Positions 6,345 through 12,772 of a stretch of 12,772 nt of DNA are shown piece by piece (position 1 is the stretch's first letter; each line of letters starts with the position of its first letter). The stretch is from the NCBI GenBank assembly GCA_002352055.1, contig DEHS01000061.1:41336-54107 (forward strand), read 5' to 3'. The notes beneath the pieces were generated by a model. It saw nothing but the letters and a program-made list of their open reading frames with translations, was not told where the DNA came from and ran no database searches. The position numbers and the translations under genes are program-made. The stretch is from Legionellaceae bacterium UBA2794 (lineage in GTDB: Bacteria; Pseudomonadota; Gammaproteobacteria; Legionellales; Legionellaceae).

Positions 6345-6417
6345 AAACTGTGAGATAAACAGTTTAATCGTCATTCGGATTTTGATGATTTAGTCCAACC
6401 TAATAACAGGAAAATAT

Positions 6418-7929
6418 ATGAATCTCGCATTCACCAAAACGCGCAGTACAGTAGGTATTCTGGCACAACCCGTGTCTGTAGAAGTCCATTTATCTAATGG
6501 CTTACCCAGCTTTGCTATGGTAGGACTTGCAGAAACTGCTGTAAAAGAAAGTAAAGATCGGGTTCGCAGTGCCATCATTAACAGCCAATTTGAATTTCCC
6601 TGTCGCAAAATTACGGTTAATCTGGGACCCGCTGATTTACCCAAAACCGGGAGCGGTTTTGATCTTCCAATAGCGTTAGGAATTCTTGCAGCCTCAGGGC
6701 AAATACCCTATAAAAAATTAATAAATCATGAATTTATCGGTGAACTGGCTCTAAGTGGTGAATTGCGAGGTGTTTCAGCCATAATTCCCGTTGTTTTGGC
6801 AGCCCATAAAGATCAACAGACATTAATAATTGCCTCGGCCAATGCAAATGAAGCCTCCCTTGCTGGACATCAGGGTGTTATGACTGCGCATAATCTACGG
6901 GAAGTATGCAGTTATTTATGTCAGGATACACCGCTTCATCCATTACCACCGCAACCGATAATCACGCCCACCGAGCATGATATGGATTGGTCCGACATTA
7001 AAGGTCAATTTCATGCCAAGAAAGCCATGGAAATTGCTGCATGCGGTGGGCATAGTATCTTATTGAGTGGTGCACCAGGCAGTGGTAAAACGATGCTAGC
7101 CAGACGCTTTAGCACTTTATTGCCAGAACTTTCAGAAACCCAAGCCTTAGAGTGCGCGGCAATAAATTCAATTAGAGGCAAATTAACCAACTTTGCTCAA
7201 TGGAAGTCTCCGCCTTTTCGAGCACCACATCATACCGCCTCGCCCATGTCTTTGGTGGGAGGGGGAAATCCACCCAAACCCGGAGAAATTTCGCTGGCTC
7301 ATCATGGTGTTTTATTTTTAGATGAACTGCCCGAGTTTAACCGACAAGTGCTTGAAACCTTGCGAGAACCGCTCGAATCGGGACATATATGTATTTCACG
7401 AGCGGCAGCTCAAACGGAATTTCCTGCGCAATTTCAATTACTTGCGGCGATGAATCCCTGCCCTTGTGGACAATGGGGTAATGCACAGGCCAATTGCCTG
7501 TGCACGCCAGATCGAATCAGCCGTTATTTGGCAAAACTGTCAGCTCCCTTACTTGATAGGATAGACATGCACATTACCGTTCAAGCGCTGTCTCAAGAAG
7601 AATTGATTAAACCTAGTAATAGTCCAGAGAAGCAAAGTGACCTCATTAAAGAAAACGTAATTAAAATTCGAGCCATCCAAATGGCACGCCAAAACTGCAT
7701 TAATGCAGCACTTAGTGCCAAATTAAGTGAACGAGTCTGTGAATTGGGTGCAGCAGAACAAAATTTCTTAAGTCAGGCGATGACTAAATTAAAATTATCA
7801 GCACGTGGCTACCATCGTCTACTTAAAGTTGCCAGGACAATTGCTGATATGAGTCATCACGAACGAGTATGCCTCCCGCATCTGCAACAGGCATTATCCT
7901 TTAAGCAAACCCTTCAATCTCCAAAATGA
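6418..7929 (+). CDS. comM: ComM/YifB-family AAA+ ATPase (Mg-chelatase-like)
   Basis: 503 residues, the normal length. The N-terminal ChlI/Lon-like domain (MNLAFTKTRSTVGI, LPSFAMVGLAETAVKESKDRVRSAI) is followed by the AAA+ core. Walker A is GAPGSGKT (218-225), Walker B LFLDE ends with Asp302-Glu303, and AAMNPCPCG (343-351) carries sensor 1. The CPCG and nearby CLC cysteines are typical of the family. The C-terminal lid includes LSARGYHRLLKVARTIADM. In Vibrio cholerae ComM is a hexameric helicase that drives branch migration during integration of transforming DNA; the same role is inferred here. AGGA lies seven bases before the ATG. It is intact and probably read with ubiK. Confidence 0.94.
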   Translation: MNLAFTKTRSTVGILAQPVSVEVHLSNGLPSFAMVGLAETAVKESKDRVRSAIINSQFEFPCRKITVNLGPADLPKTGSGFDLPIALGILAASGQIPYKKLINHEFIGELALSGELRGVSAIIPVVLAAHKDQQTLIIASANANEASLAGHQGVMTAHNLREVCSYLCQDTPLHPLPPQPIITPTEHDMDWSDIKGQFHAKKAMEIAACGGHSILLSGAPGSGKTMLARRFSTLLPELSETQALECAAINSIRGKLTNFAQWKSPPFRAPHHTASPMSLVGGGNPPKPGEISLAHHGVLFLDELPEFNRQVLETLREPLESGHICISRAAAQTEFPAQFQLLAAMNPCPCGQWGNAQANCLCTPDRISRYLAKLSAPLLDRIDMHITVQALSQEELIKPSNSPEKQSDLIKENVIKIRAIQMARQNCINAALSAKLSERVCELGAAEQNFLSQAMTKLKLSARGYHRLLKVARTIADMSHHERVCLPHLQQALSFKQTLQSPK

Positions 7930-7951
7930 ATACTCAATATTCGATATTTTT

Positions 7952-8038
7952 TGTCATCCCCACGCAGGTGGGGAACTATCCAAATACTTAGCAAATTGCC
8001 ATTTTATTAGATAGATCTCCACCTGCGTGGCGAAGACA
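7952..8038. repeat. REPIN-like pair of inverted REP hairpins
   Basis: Two 23-base arms, 7952-7974 and 8016-8038, are inverted copies differing at about four positions. Each contains its own hairpin: CCCCAC-GCAG-GTGGGG on the left and CCAC-CTGC-GTGG on the right. About 41 bases lie between them. The core resembles the widespread TCATCCCC-type bacterial interspersed palindromes. It sits between comM and the convergent pyrB, where it may serve as an mRNA 3'-end structure. The remaining bases to 8201 hold no gene I can support. Confidence 0.65.
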
Positions 8039-8201
8039 ACTCATTAATTCACAACATTATTGAATATTATGAGGAATAATTCAGTCCGGGATAAGGAGAA
8101 ATTCAATCTACGGCGCATGAGAATTAAAAGCGATTAAGTGACATTTTTTGCTTATCCAAACTAATTAAACTAACTAATACTACCCAAAAGATAAAGTTTA
8201 A

Positions 8202-9101
8202 TTATTCAAGTTGGGAAATCAAGCCATCAAAAATCGCCATACGCGCATAAACTCCATTAGTCACCTGATTTAAAATCAGTGATTGTGGACCATCAGCAAT
8301 GTCACTATCAATCTCAATACCTCTATTGATTGGTCCAGGATGCATTACTAGCGCATCTGGTCGTGCCAAAGCCAGGCTTTTTTTAGTTAATGCAAAATTA
8401 TTTCTATAAGTGGCTAAATCCAGTTGCTCATTATCCGCCAAACGCTCATGCTGGACGCGCAAACATATAACTACATCCGCATCGGCAAGGCCATCTTGCA
8501 TATTATTAGTAACTTGACCATAACTTATAGTTTCTGGTTGCCAGATTTCCGGACAAATAAAACTCAACTGTCCCACTTGTAATTTACTGCATATGGTTTG
8601 AAAAGAATTTGCCACACGAGAGTGCTTAATGTTTCCAAGAATTGCTATTTTTAACTCATCCAGTTTAGGCTTTTTTTCTTTAATCGTCATGATATCTAAT
8701 AAAGCTTGACTGGGATGTGCATGAGTTCCATCACCGGCATTGATTATATGAATACCTGGACCCAAAACATCAACCAGTCTTTGTTGCAACCCATTTTGCT
8801 TATGACGAATAACAAAATATTTAATACCCATAGCCACTAAAGTATGTAGGGTATCTTCAATAACCTCTCCTTTGGTTTCCGAGGAACCCTGCAAATCAAG
8901 ATTGATTACTGGCATGGATAAATGCCGGGCAGCAAGCTCAAAGCTCACCCGAGTCCGGGTGCTGTTCTCATAAAATAATTGCGCGACTGTATCGGAGGGA
9001 TATGCTGGATAATTTTTTTGCTGCTTAAAAGCAAAACCTCGCTCAATTAATCGTTCAATTTGATGAGTAGAGAGCTGGCTGATTTCTATAAAATGATCCA
9101 T
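8202..9101 (-). CDS. pyrB: Aspartate carbamoyltransferase catalytic subunit
   Basis: 299 residues. It condenses carbamoyl phosphate and aspartate to N-carbamoylaspartate, the first committed step of pyrimidine synthesis, in the cytosol. The carbamoyl-phosphate site is YENSTRTR (44-51); other conserved residues are Lys77 in SSETKGE, Arg99 in VIRH, HPSQALLD (129-136), Arg162 in HSR, RVQHER (215-220) and HPGPINRG (254-261). All expected catalytic residues are present. GAGGA three bases before the ATG serves as ribosome binding site. The algH-ruvX-pyrB order is shared with Pseudomonas, but no pyrC' (inactive dihydroorotase partner), pyrR or pyrI is adjacent. The chain is shorter at the N-terminus than the Pseudomonas type (about 334), which suggests an independently active trimer (inference). 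A 98-base gap with its own promoter separates it from ruvX. Confidence 0.95.
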   Translation of the reverse strand: MDHFIEISQLSTHQIERLIERGFAFKQQKNYPAYPSDTVAQLFYENSTRTRVSFELAARHLSMPVINLDLQGSSETKGEVIEDTLHTLVAMGIKYFVIRHKQNGLQQRLVDVLGPGIHIINAGDGTHAHPSQALLDIMTIKEKKPKLDELKIAILGNIKHSRVANSFQTICSKLQVGQLSFICPEIWQPETISYGQVTNNMQDGLADADVVICLRVQHERLADNEQLDLATYRNNFALTKKSLALARPDALVMHPGPINRGIEIDSDIADGPQSLILNQVTNGVYARMAIFDGLISQLE

Positions 9102-9134
9102 AAGTCCTCATTTAGGCACGGTAACCAGCCTGCA

Positions 9135-9161
9135 ATTATAGCATAGCGATTTCTTATTATA
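9135..9161 (-). promoter_or_regulatory. Tandem -10 boxes of the pyrB promoter region
   Basis: On the minus strand TGCTATAAT (9143-9135) is a perfect extended -10, with a start expected about 28 bases before the pyrB ATG. A second TATAAT (9161-9156) has TCGATA 17 bases upstream as a 4-of-6 match to -35. I see no attenuator hairpin between these and pyrB. Confidence 0.55.
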
Positions 9162-9199
9162 ATCCTCATTTCCTATCATATCGAGGAGCTAAAGACCCT

Positions 9200-9616
9200 T
9201 TATTCAGGTGAATTTAACCATTGCTCGAGGATAATACAGGCCGCGATACCATCAATCTCGGTTTTTTTCAGTTTACGATAACCGCCCTGTTCAAATAATC
9301 GCCCTCTTGCTTCAACAGTAGAGAGACGCTCGTCTACGAGAAAAACAGGCAGATTAAATTCTTTTTTGAGTTGTTTGGAAAAACGCTTGGCGGCAGCAGT
9401 CGTATATAATTCGGTATCGTCAATACAAGTAGGAATTCCCACAATTAATGCCTGGGGGCTCCATTGAAGGATTAGTTTTTGGACTGCGTTCCAATCGGGG
9501 ATGCCTTGTTTCGCTGCAAGAGTGGGTAATGGTGAAGCACTGCATGTTAAACGTTGACCTACTGCAACCCCAATCCGTTTATAACCAAAATCAAAACCCA
9601 AATAAACATCAGGCAT
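9200..9616 (-). CDS. ruvX: RuvX/YqgF-family Holliday junction resolvase-like nuclease
   Basis: 138 residues from the ATG at 9616; a GTG at 9625 would add three. The ATG places the catalytic Asp of YLGFDFG at position 9, as in E. coli YqgF. The other acidic residues of the RNase H-like fold are Glu96 in VDERLST and Asp122 in EIDGIAA. In E. coli this essential protein acts in 16S rRNA 5'-end maturation, and resolvase activity has been proposed from the fold. The start lies inside the end of algH (8-base overlap), so translation is coupled to it. There is little ribosome binding site of its own, which is consistent with coupling. Confidence 0.92.
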   Translation of the reverse strand: MPDVYLGFDFGYKRIGVAVGQRLTCSASPLPTLAAKQGIPDWNAVQKLILQWSPQALIVGIPTCIDDTELYTTAAAKRFSKQLKKEFNLPVFLVDERLSTVEARGRLFEQGGYRKLKKTEIDGIAACIILEQWLNSPE

Positions 9617-10172
9617 GGCCAGCACTTGAGGTAAGTTGACTCATCTTAATACCTAATGTAGTCCCAGCATATTCCCAACGATCTTCAAAAGGTACGTCAT
9701 ACATAATTTCTGATTTATAAGGACATACCAGCCATACATTATCCATTACTTCTTGTTCCAATTGATGATCCGTCCAACCTGAATAACCTAATGTAACTAA
9801 CACATCCTTAGGTCCTGAATCTACAGCGATTGCCCGGATGATATCATTTGATGTAGTCACCGTCACCTCATCTTGTAAAAACAAACTCGACCTCCACCCA
9901 CCGGTCTGTTTGTGGATTACAAATCCTCTTTCAGGCTGAATAGGCCCGCCAAATAATAATGGCATAGCATTGTGTTCTTTGCGCAATGGTTCAATTTTAA
10001 GCTGTTCGAAGACAATAGACATAGGAAATTGCATGGGTCTGTTAATGATCAACCCTACAGAACCTTGATCGTGATGCTCACAAATATAAATAACCGTTCT
10101 TTCAAAATTAGGATCATTTAATGATGGCATGGCAATCAACAAATGATTCGCTAATGTGTTGATAATTGCCAT
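9609..10172 (-). CDS. algH: YqgE/AlgH family protein (DUF179)
   Basis: 187 residues, the standard length. The family signature is visible: LANHLLIAMPSLNDPNF at the N-terminus, ERTVIYICEHHDQGSVGLIINRPM in outline at 24-47, FGGPIQPERGF (74-84) and LVTLGYSGW. The molecular function is not established; the name comes from an effect on alginate regulation in Pseudomonas aeruginosa. It consistently neighbours yqgF, as here. The ATG at 10172 follows AGGGGG at about 10 bases. It is probably the first gene of an algH-ruvX unit that may read into pyrB. No signal peptide or membrane segment is seen. Confidence 0.92.
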   Translation of the reverse strand: MAIINTLANHLLIAMPSLNDPNFERTVIYICEHHDQGSVGLIINRPMQFPMSIVFEQLKIEPLRKEHNAMPLLFGGPIQPERGFVIHKQTGGWRSSLFLQDEVTVTTSNDIIRAIAVDSGPKDVLVTLGYSGWTDHQLEQEVMDNVWLVCPYKSEIMYDVPFEDRWEYAGTTLGIKMSQLTSSAGHA

Positions 10173-10209
10173 TAGTGAACGCCCCCTAAAATTTATTACT
10201 ATTCCCTTT

Positions 10210-10215
10210 ATTATA
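10210..10215 (-). promoter_or_regulatory. Candidate -10 box for algH
   Basis: A perfect TATAAT on the minus strand, 38 bases before the algH ATG. The expected -35 position is an A-run, so only the -10 supports this call. Confidence 0.4.
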
Positions 10216-10336
10216 CACCATAAAAGTTTTTATTTTTTACATATAGATAAATATAAAATCAATATGGGCGGATATTAAAAAATTATTTTTGATTTGGCTG
10301 TTTTAAAGATTACTTATAATTTGAGCCAGTGAACGA

Positions 10337-11107
10337 TTACTTTCCTGGCCCTTGTGGCAACGTATTAATGACTGAAACTTTAATATACAAAGCTGAATTG
10401 AGTGAAAAAGGTCGACCGGCCGAATAAGAGGTAGAATTTGAGTCGGCATTTTGTGTTCCTTCGGCAGTCCCTAATGGAACCCATTTATTTAAAGGAGCCA
10501 TAATAGTGGTGTCCACTTGCTGATTATCAAACTGTTGACCACCCTCCACATTAGCTTGCTGACGTACCCGACTGACCGATATTCGAACTTTTGACCCTTG
10601 TAGTACCGGTTGTACGATAAGTCCATTTTGAATGTTATGTTGCTGATAAGAGACGCCTGTAAAAAATCCTACCCCTACAGAAGTTACAATAGGGACCTGT
10701 TCTCCAGTTGAGACCAGAGCTGACTCACCATTCATAACTTGCACCGATTGACTGCGCTGCACTTCAGATTGTGGCTGTGTGCTATACGAGACATCATTAC
10801 TGTTTTGCTGACTGAGCCAATCAGGATCGCCTTGATAAATAGCAACATTAAATGTTACTGGGGGAACATCAATTTTATGTAACACATCCCTGATTGCGGT
10901 CAAAGTACTTGGATTGACCTTAACAATCACCGTTTGACCCGTGCCACTAATTTTCTCGCCCGGCTGTAATAAAGGCTTTATCAACTCCACCACTTTATCC
11001 GCTTGTAAATAATTAAGCTGAATCACTTTAGTCATTGTGGGCACAGCAAAGGTACATGTAGCAAAGGACAACAAAAGCCATAATCCAAAAATTTGTCGCT
11101 TATTCAT
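10337..11107 (-). CDS. Exported protein with a secretin N-type (short) domain
   Basis: 256 residues from the ATG at 11107. The frame extends to 11161, but AAGGA lies six bases before this ATG and the start yields the signal peptide MNKRQIFGLWLLLSFATCTFA, cleaved before VP. Residues of about 26-91 match the secretin N-domain pattern: KVIQLNYLQADKVVELIKPLL, a variable loop, then NPSTLTAIRDVLHKIDVPPVTFNV in outline. Later phrases recall parts of a secretin core, such as VMNGESALVSTGEQVPI, LIVQPVLQGSKVRISVS and MAPLNKWVPLG, but the protein is far too short for a full pore (GspD/PilQ exceed 600 residues). No lipobox is evident; the only signal-peptide Cys is at position 18. It is probably periplasmic. 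No secretion or pilus genes adjoin it, so its partner is unknown. Confidence 0.7.
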   Translation of the reverse strand: MNKRQIFGLWLLLSFATCTFAVPTMTKVIQLNYLQADKVVELIKPLLQPGEKISGTGQTVIVKVNPSTLTAIRDVLHKIDVPPVTFNVAIYQGDPDWLSQQNSNDVSYSTQPQSEVQRSQSVQVMNGESALVSTGEQVPIVTSVGVGFFTGVSYQQHNIQNGLIVQPVLQGSKVRISVSRVRQQANVEGGQQFDNQQVDTTIMAPLNKWVPLGTAEGTQNADSNSTSYSAGRPFSLNSALYIKVSVINTLPQGPGK

Positions 11108-11148
11108 CCTGATTCCTTGCTTTATTGAATAGATTAGTCTTTCAATCA

Positions 11149-11176
11149 AGTGTAGCAGCAATCTGTTATTCGTAAA
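11149..11176 (-). promoter_or_regulatory. Candidate promoter of the secretin-like gene
   Basis: On the minus strand TTTACG (11176-11171), a 16-base spacer and TACACT (11154-11149), each matching 4 of 6 consensus bases. The predicted start near 11142 leaves a 35-base leader and lies downstream of the alternative start at 11161, supporting the start at 11107. Confidence 0.4.
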
Positions 11177-11197
11177 TAAAGTTCTGCAAATGAGTAG

Positions 11198-11226
11198 TTT
11201 TGTTCCTGGTGAAGTTTGGGTATAAT
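11198..11226 (+). promoter_or_regulatory. Probable promoter of the DUF47-pit operon
   Basis: A perfect TATAAT at 11221-11226 with a weak -35 (TTTTGT at 11198, 17-base spacer). The predicted start near 11233 is after the longest-frame start at 11200 and before the ATG at 11257. I see no clear PhoB box, although the operon concerns phosphate. Confidence 0.5.
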
Positions 11227-11256
11227 CGCCTAAATCGATCTTCAGGGATACGAATC

Positions 11257-11928
11257 ATGGGTAGCATTTTTAATATGTTTGGGCCTTCACCTATAAGACC
11301 TATTGAGCAACACATTCGCAAGGCACATCAATGCGCGAAACAGCTGTACCCATTTTTTGAAGCCGTTTTAAAAAACGATTGGAAAGCTGCTAAAAATATC
11401 AAGGAAAAAATTATTTCTTTAGAAAAAGAAGCGGATTTAATCAAACGTGACTTACGCCTGAATTTACCTACTGGCTTGTTTTTACCCGTTTCACGTACAG
11501 ACTTGCTCGAACTGTTAAGTGCGCAAGATAAAATTGCCAATAAGGCAGAGGACATCGCAGGATTGATTATCAGTCGCAAAATGGTCCTCCCTGAATCACT
11601 CATTTCTCCTTTCATGCCTTTTTTACATCGATGCATTGATGCATCAAAGCAGGCTTGCAAGGCTATAAATGAGTTGGACGAATTACTTGAAACCGGATTT
11701 CGCGGAAGTGAAGTTAAAATTGTTGAGGAAATGATTCTTAAACTCGATGAAATTGAACATGACAGTGATGAAAAACTCGCTGATATTCGTCATCGTATTT
11801 TTGAATTGGAAAAGGAATTATCCGCAATAGATATAATGTTCCTTTATAAACTGGTCCAATGGATCGGTGAATTGGCCGACCACGCACAGACCGTGGGCGG
11901 ACGCCTTCAAATTCTCATAGCCCGGTAA
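11257..11928 (+). CDS. DUF47/PhoU-like regulator of a PiT transporter
   Basis: 223 residues, close to the usual size of TIGR00153-type proteins (about 225). The ATG at 11257 is preceded by AGGGA at 8 bases and lies after the promoter; an in-frame ATG at 11200 lies before the predicted transcript. The protein is all-helical and rich in charged residues, opening MGSIFNMFGPSPIRPIEQHIRKAH in outline. The PhoU-like acidic metal-binding stretches are visible, for example KEKIISLEKEADLIKRDLR, SAQDKIANKAEDIAGLI and KLDEIEHDSDEKLADIRHRI in outline. Such proteins are almost always encoded just before a PiT permease and are thought to control its activity. The stop is nine bases before the permease ATG, so the two form an operon. 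Confidence 0.9.
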   Translation: MGSIFNMFGPSPIRPIEQHIRKAHQCAKQLYPFFEAVLKNDWKAAKNIKEKIISLEKEADLIKRDLRLNLPTGLFLPVSRTDLLELLSAQDKIANKAEDIAGLIISRKMVLPESLISPFMPFLHRCIDASKQACKAINELDELLETGFRGSEVKIVEEMILKLDEIEHDSDEKLADIRHRIFELEKELSAIDIMFLYKLVQWIGELADHAQTVGGRLQILIAR

Positions 11929-11937
11929 TTATTTTCT

Positions 11938-12772
11938 ATGGATTATTCAATTATTTATTTGTTAGTCGCTGTTGTTCTTTGTTTTTTAATGACTTGGGGC
12001 GTTGGTGCCAACGATTTAGCGAATGTCATGAGCACCACCATGGGCTCCAAAGCAGTTACGGTTCGCCAGGCCATGCTTATTGCCATAGTATTTGAATTTG
12101 CCGGTGCCTTTTTGGGTGGCAGCGGGGTTACCGAGACCATGCGGGATGGGATCATCAATACCAGTCAGCTGTCGGATCAACCCCTGGTTATGATTGAAGG
12201 AATGTTAGGTGTGCTCTTTGCGTGCACCATTTGGATGAACCTTGCGAGTTACCTGGGCGTACCCGTCTCAATTACCAATGCCTTGGTGGGCTCAATGGTA
12301 GGATTTGGTGCAGTGGTACTAGGTCCTAACGCCATACATTGGAATCAGGTCGGTCGAATTGCGATCGGTTGGGTTACCTCCCCGATGATTTCCGGTATTA
12401 CCGCATATGCATTATTCATCAGTATTCAACAAACCATTTTTGTAAAAAATAATCCCCTGGCTAAGGCCAAGCTTTATATTCCCATTTATCTCTTTCTAAT
12501 TGGCTCCATCTTATCCTTTATTACGGTTTTTAAAGGCCTTAATCACTTCGATATTCATTTGAACTTCAAACAAAATCTGGCAGTCACTCTGGCCACCAGC
12601 ATCATCATCACTATAATAGGTATGATTTTTATCAAACGCATTCCCGAAAACCCTAAAATAAGACGCAGGGAACGATTTATCCAGGTAGAAAAATATTTCG
12701 CCGTATTAATGGCCATGACCGCCTGTGCCATGGTTTTTGCCCATGGCTCAAACGATGTAGCACTTGCCGTAG
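11938..12772 (+). CDS. PiT-family inorganic phosphate permease (3'-truncated by the window)
   Basis: The first 278 residues are visible; the frame is open to the right edge. It is an inner-membrane symporter moving phosphate, probably as a metal-phosphate complex with H+ (E. coli PitA) or with Na+. The family signature GANDLANV (23-30) follows the first membrane helix, and the repeated second copy GSNDVALAV (270-278) lies at the edge, reflecting the inverted-repeat fold. SITNALVGSMVGFG (111-124) corresponds to the family's STTH-type motif with changes in two positions. Several further hydrophobic helices are clear (YIPIYLFLIGSILSFITVF and others). No ribosome binding site precedes the ATG, so translation probably depends on coupling to the DUF47 gene nine bases before it. 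Confidence 0.92.
   Translation, partial: MDYSIIYLLVAVVLCFLMTWGVGANDLANVMSTTMGSKAVTVRQAMLIAIVFEFAGAFLGGSGVTETMRDGIINTSQLSDQPLVMIEGMLGVLFACTIWMNLASYLGVPVSITNALVGSMVGFGAVVLGPNAIHWNQVGRIAIGWVTSPMISGITAYALFISIQQTIFVKNNPLAKAKLYIPIYLFLIGSILSFITVFKGLNHFDIHLNFKQNLAVTLATSIIITIIGMIFIKRIPENPKIRRRERFIQVEKYFAVLMAMTACAMVFAHGSNDVALAV

Noticed and set aside
6345..6365. Hairpin AAACTG/CAGTTT after ubiK
   Set aside because: A six-base stem with a nine-base loop and no T-run; comM probably continues in the same transcript.
8069..8137. 22-codon open frame (starting MRNNSVRDKEK) between the REPIN and pyrB
   Set aside because: It has no ribosome binding site or recognisable sequence and is of a length expected by chance.
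8164..8202. Inverted repeat ATTAAACT/AGTTTAAT at the 3' end of pyrB
   Set aside because: An AT-only 8-bp stem with a 23-base loop and no T-run is too weak to call a terminator.
10294..10320. Plus-strand promoter-like sequence (TTGGCT, TATAAT) reading into the secretin-like gene
   Set aside because: The spacer is only 15 bases and it would produce an antisense transcript; the AT-rich gap makes chance -10 boxes likely.
11955..12158. Minus-strand open frame inside the PiT gene
   Set aside because: It is a shadow of the PiT reading frame, whose product has clear GANDLANV and membrane segments.
1..12772. CRISPR array, tRNA, rRNA, insertion sequence or prophage attachment site
   Set aside because: No regularly spaced identical repeats, tRNA cloverleaf, rRNA stretch, transposase or integrase was seen on reading both strands.

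Overview
This window most resembles a chromosomal segment of a Legionella-like gammaproteobacterium. The basis is its AT-rich composition, a tripartite HipB/HipS/HipT module, secreted and outer-membrane proteins, and housekeeping genes in gammaproteobacterial arrangements (algH-ruvX next to pyrB; PII-ubiK-comM; a DUF47 protein with a PiT transporter). The genus is an inference from gene content; no marker gene here proves it.

Left part (1-2735): a lysine-rich gene of unknown function enters from beyond the left edge, its frame open to base 3. It is followed by hipB-hipS-hipT, three genes overlapping by 4 bases each, forming a HipBST-type toxin-antitoxin operon. The 248 bases upstream of hipB hold three inverted repeats of the form (A/T)TTAC(C/T)G-N6-CAGTAA(A/T), spaced 72 and 71 bases centre to centre. 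The last one is perfect and abuts a perfect TATAAT box. They are almost certainly the autoregulatory operators. This module is the most interesting system in the window; the type is known, but the operator array and some key residues are worth attention.

Middle (2736-7929): fau (5-formyltetrahydrofolate cyclo-ligase); a TTG-started outer-membrane beta-barrel-like protein followed 22 bases later by a secreted GH18 (chitinase-like) protein; and a very strong 18-bp stem-loop containing the GH18 stop codon. A PII signal protein (glnB-like, minus strand) converges on this stem-loop and diverges from ubiK (ubiquinone biosynthesis accessory factor). ubiK is followed by comM (AAA+ helicase of natural transformation).

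Right part (7930-12772): a REPIN-like pair of inverted hairpins lies between comM and pyrB. On the minus strand, algH (yqgE) and ruvX (yqgF) overlap, and pyrB follows with its own probable promoter. Next come a small exported protein with a secretin N-type domain (minus strand) and, divergent from it, a DUF47/PhoU-like regulator plus a PiT phosphate permease that runs off the right edge.

Several of the longest open frames begin too early. I moved the starts of the GH18 protein, PII, UbiK, RuvX, the secretin-like protein and the DUF47 protein to internal codons, using ribosome binding sites, signal peptides, promoter position or family residue numbering.
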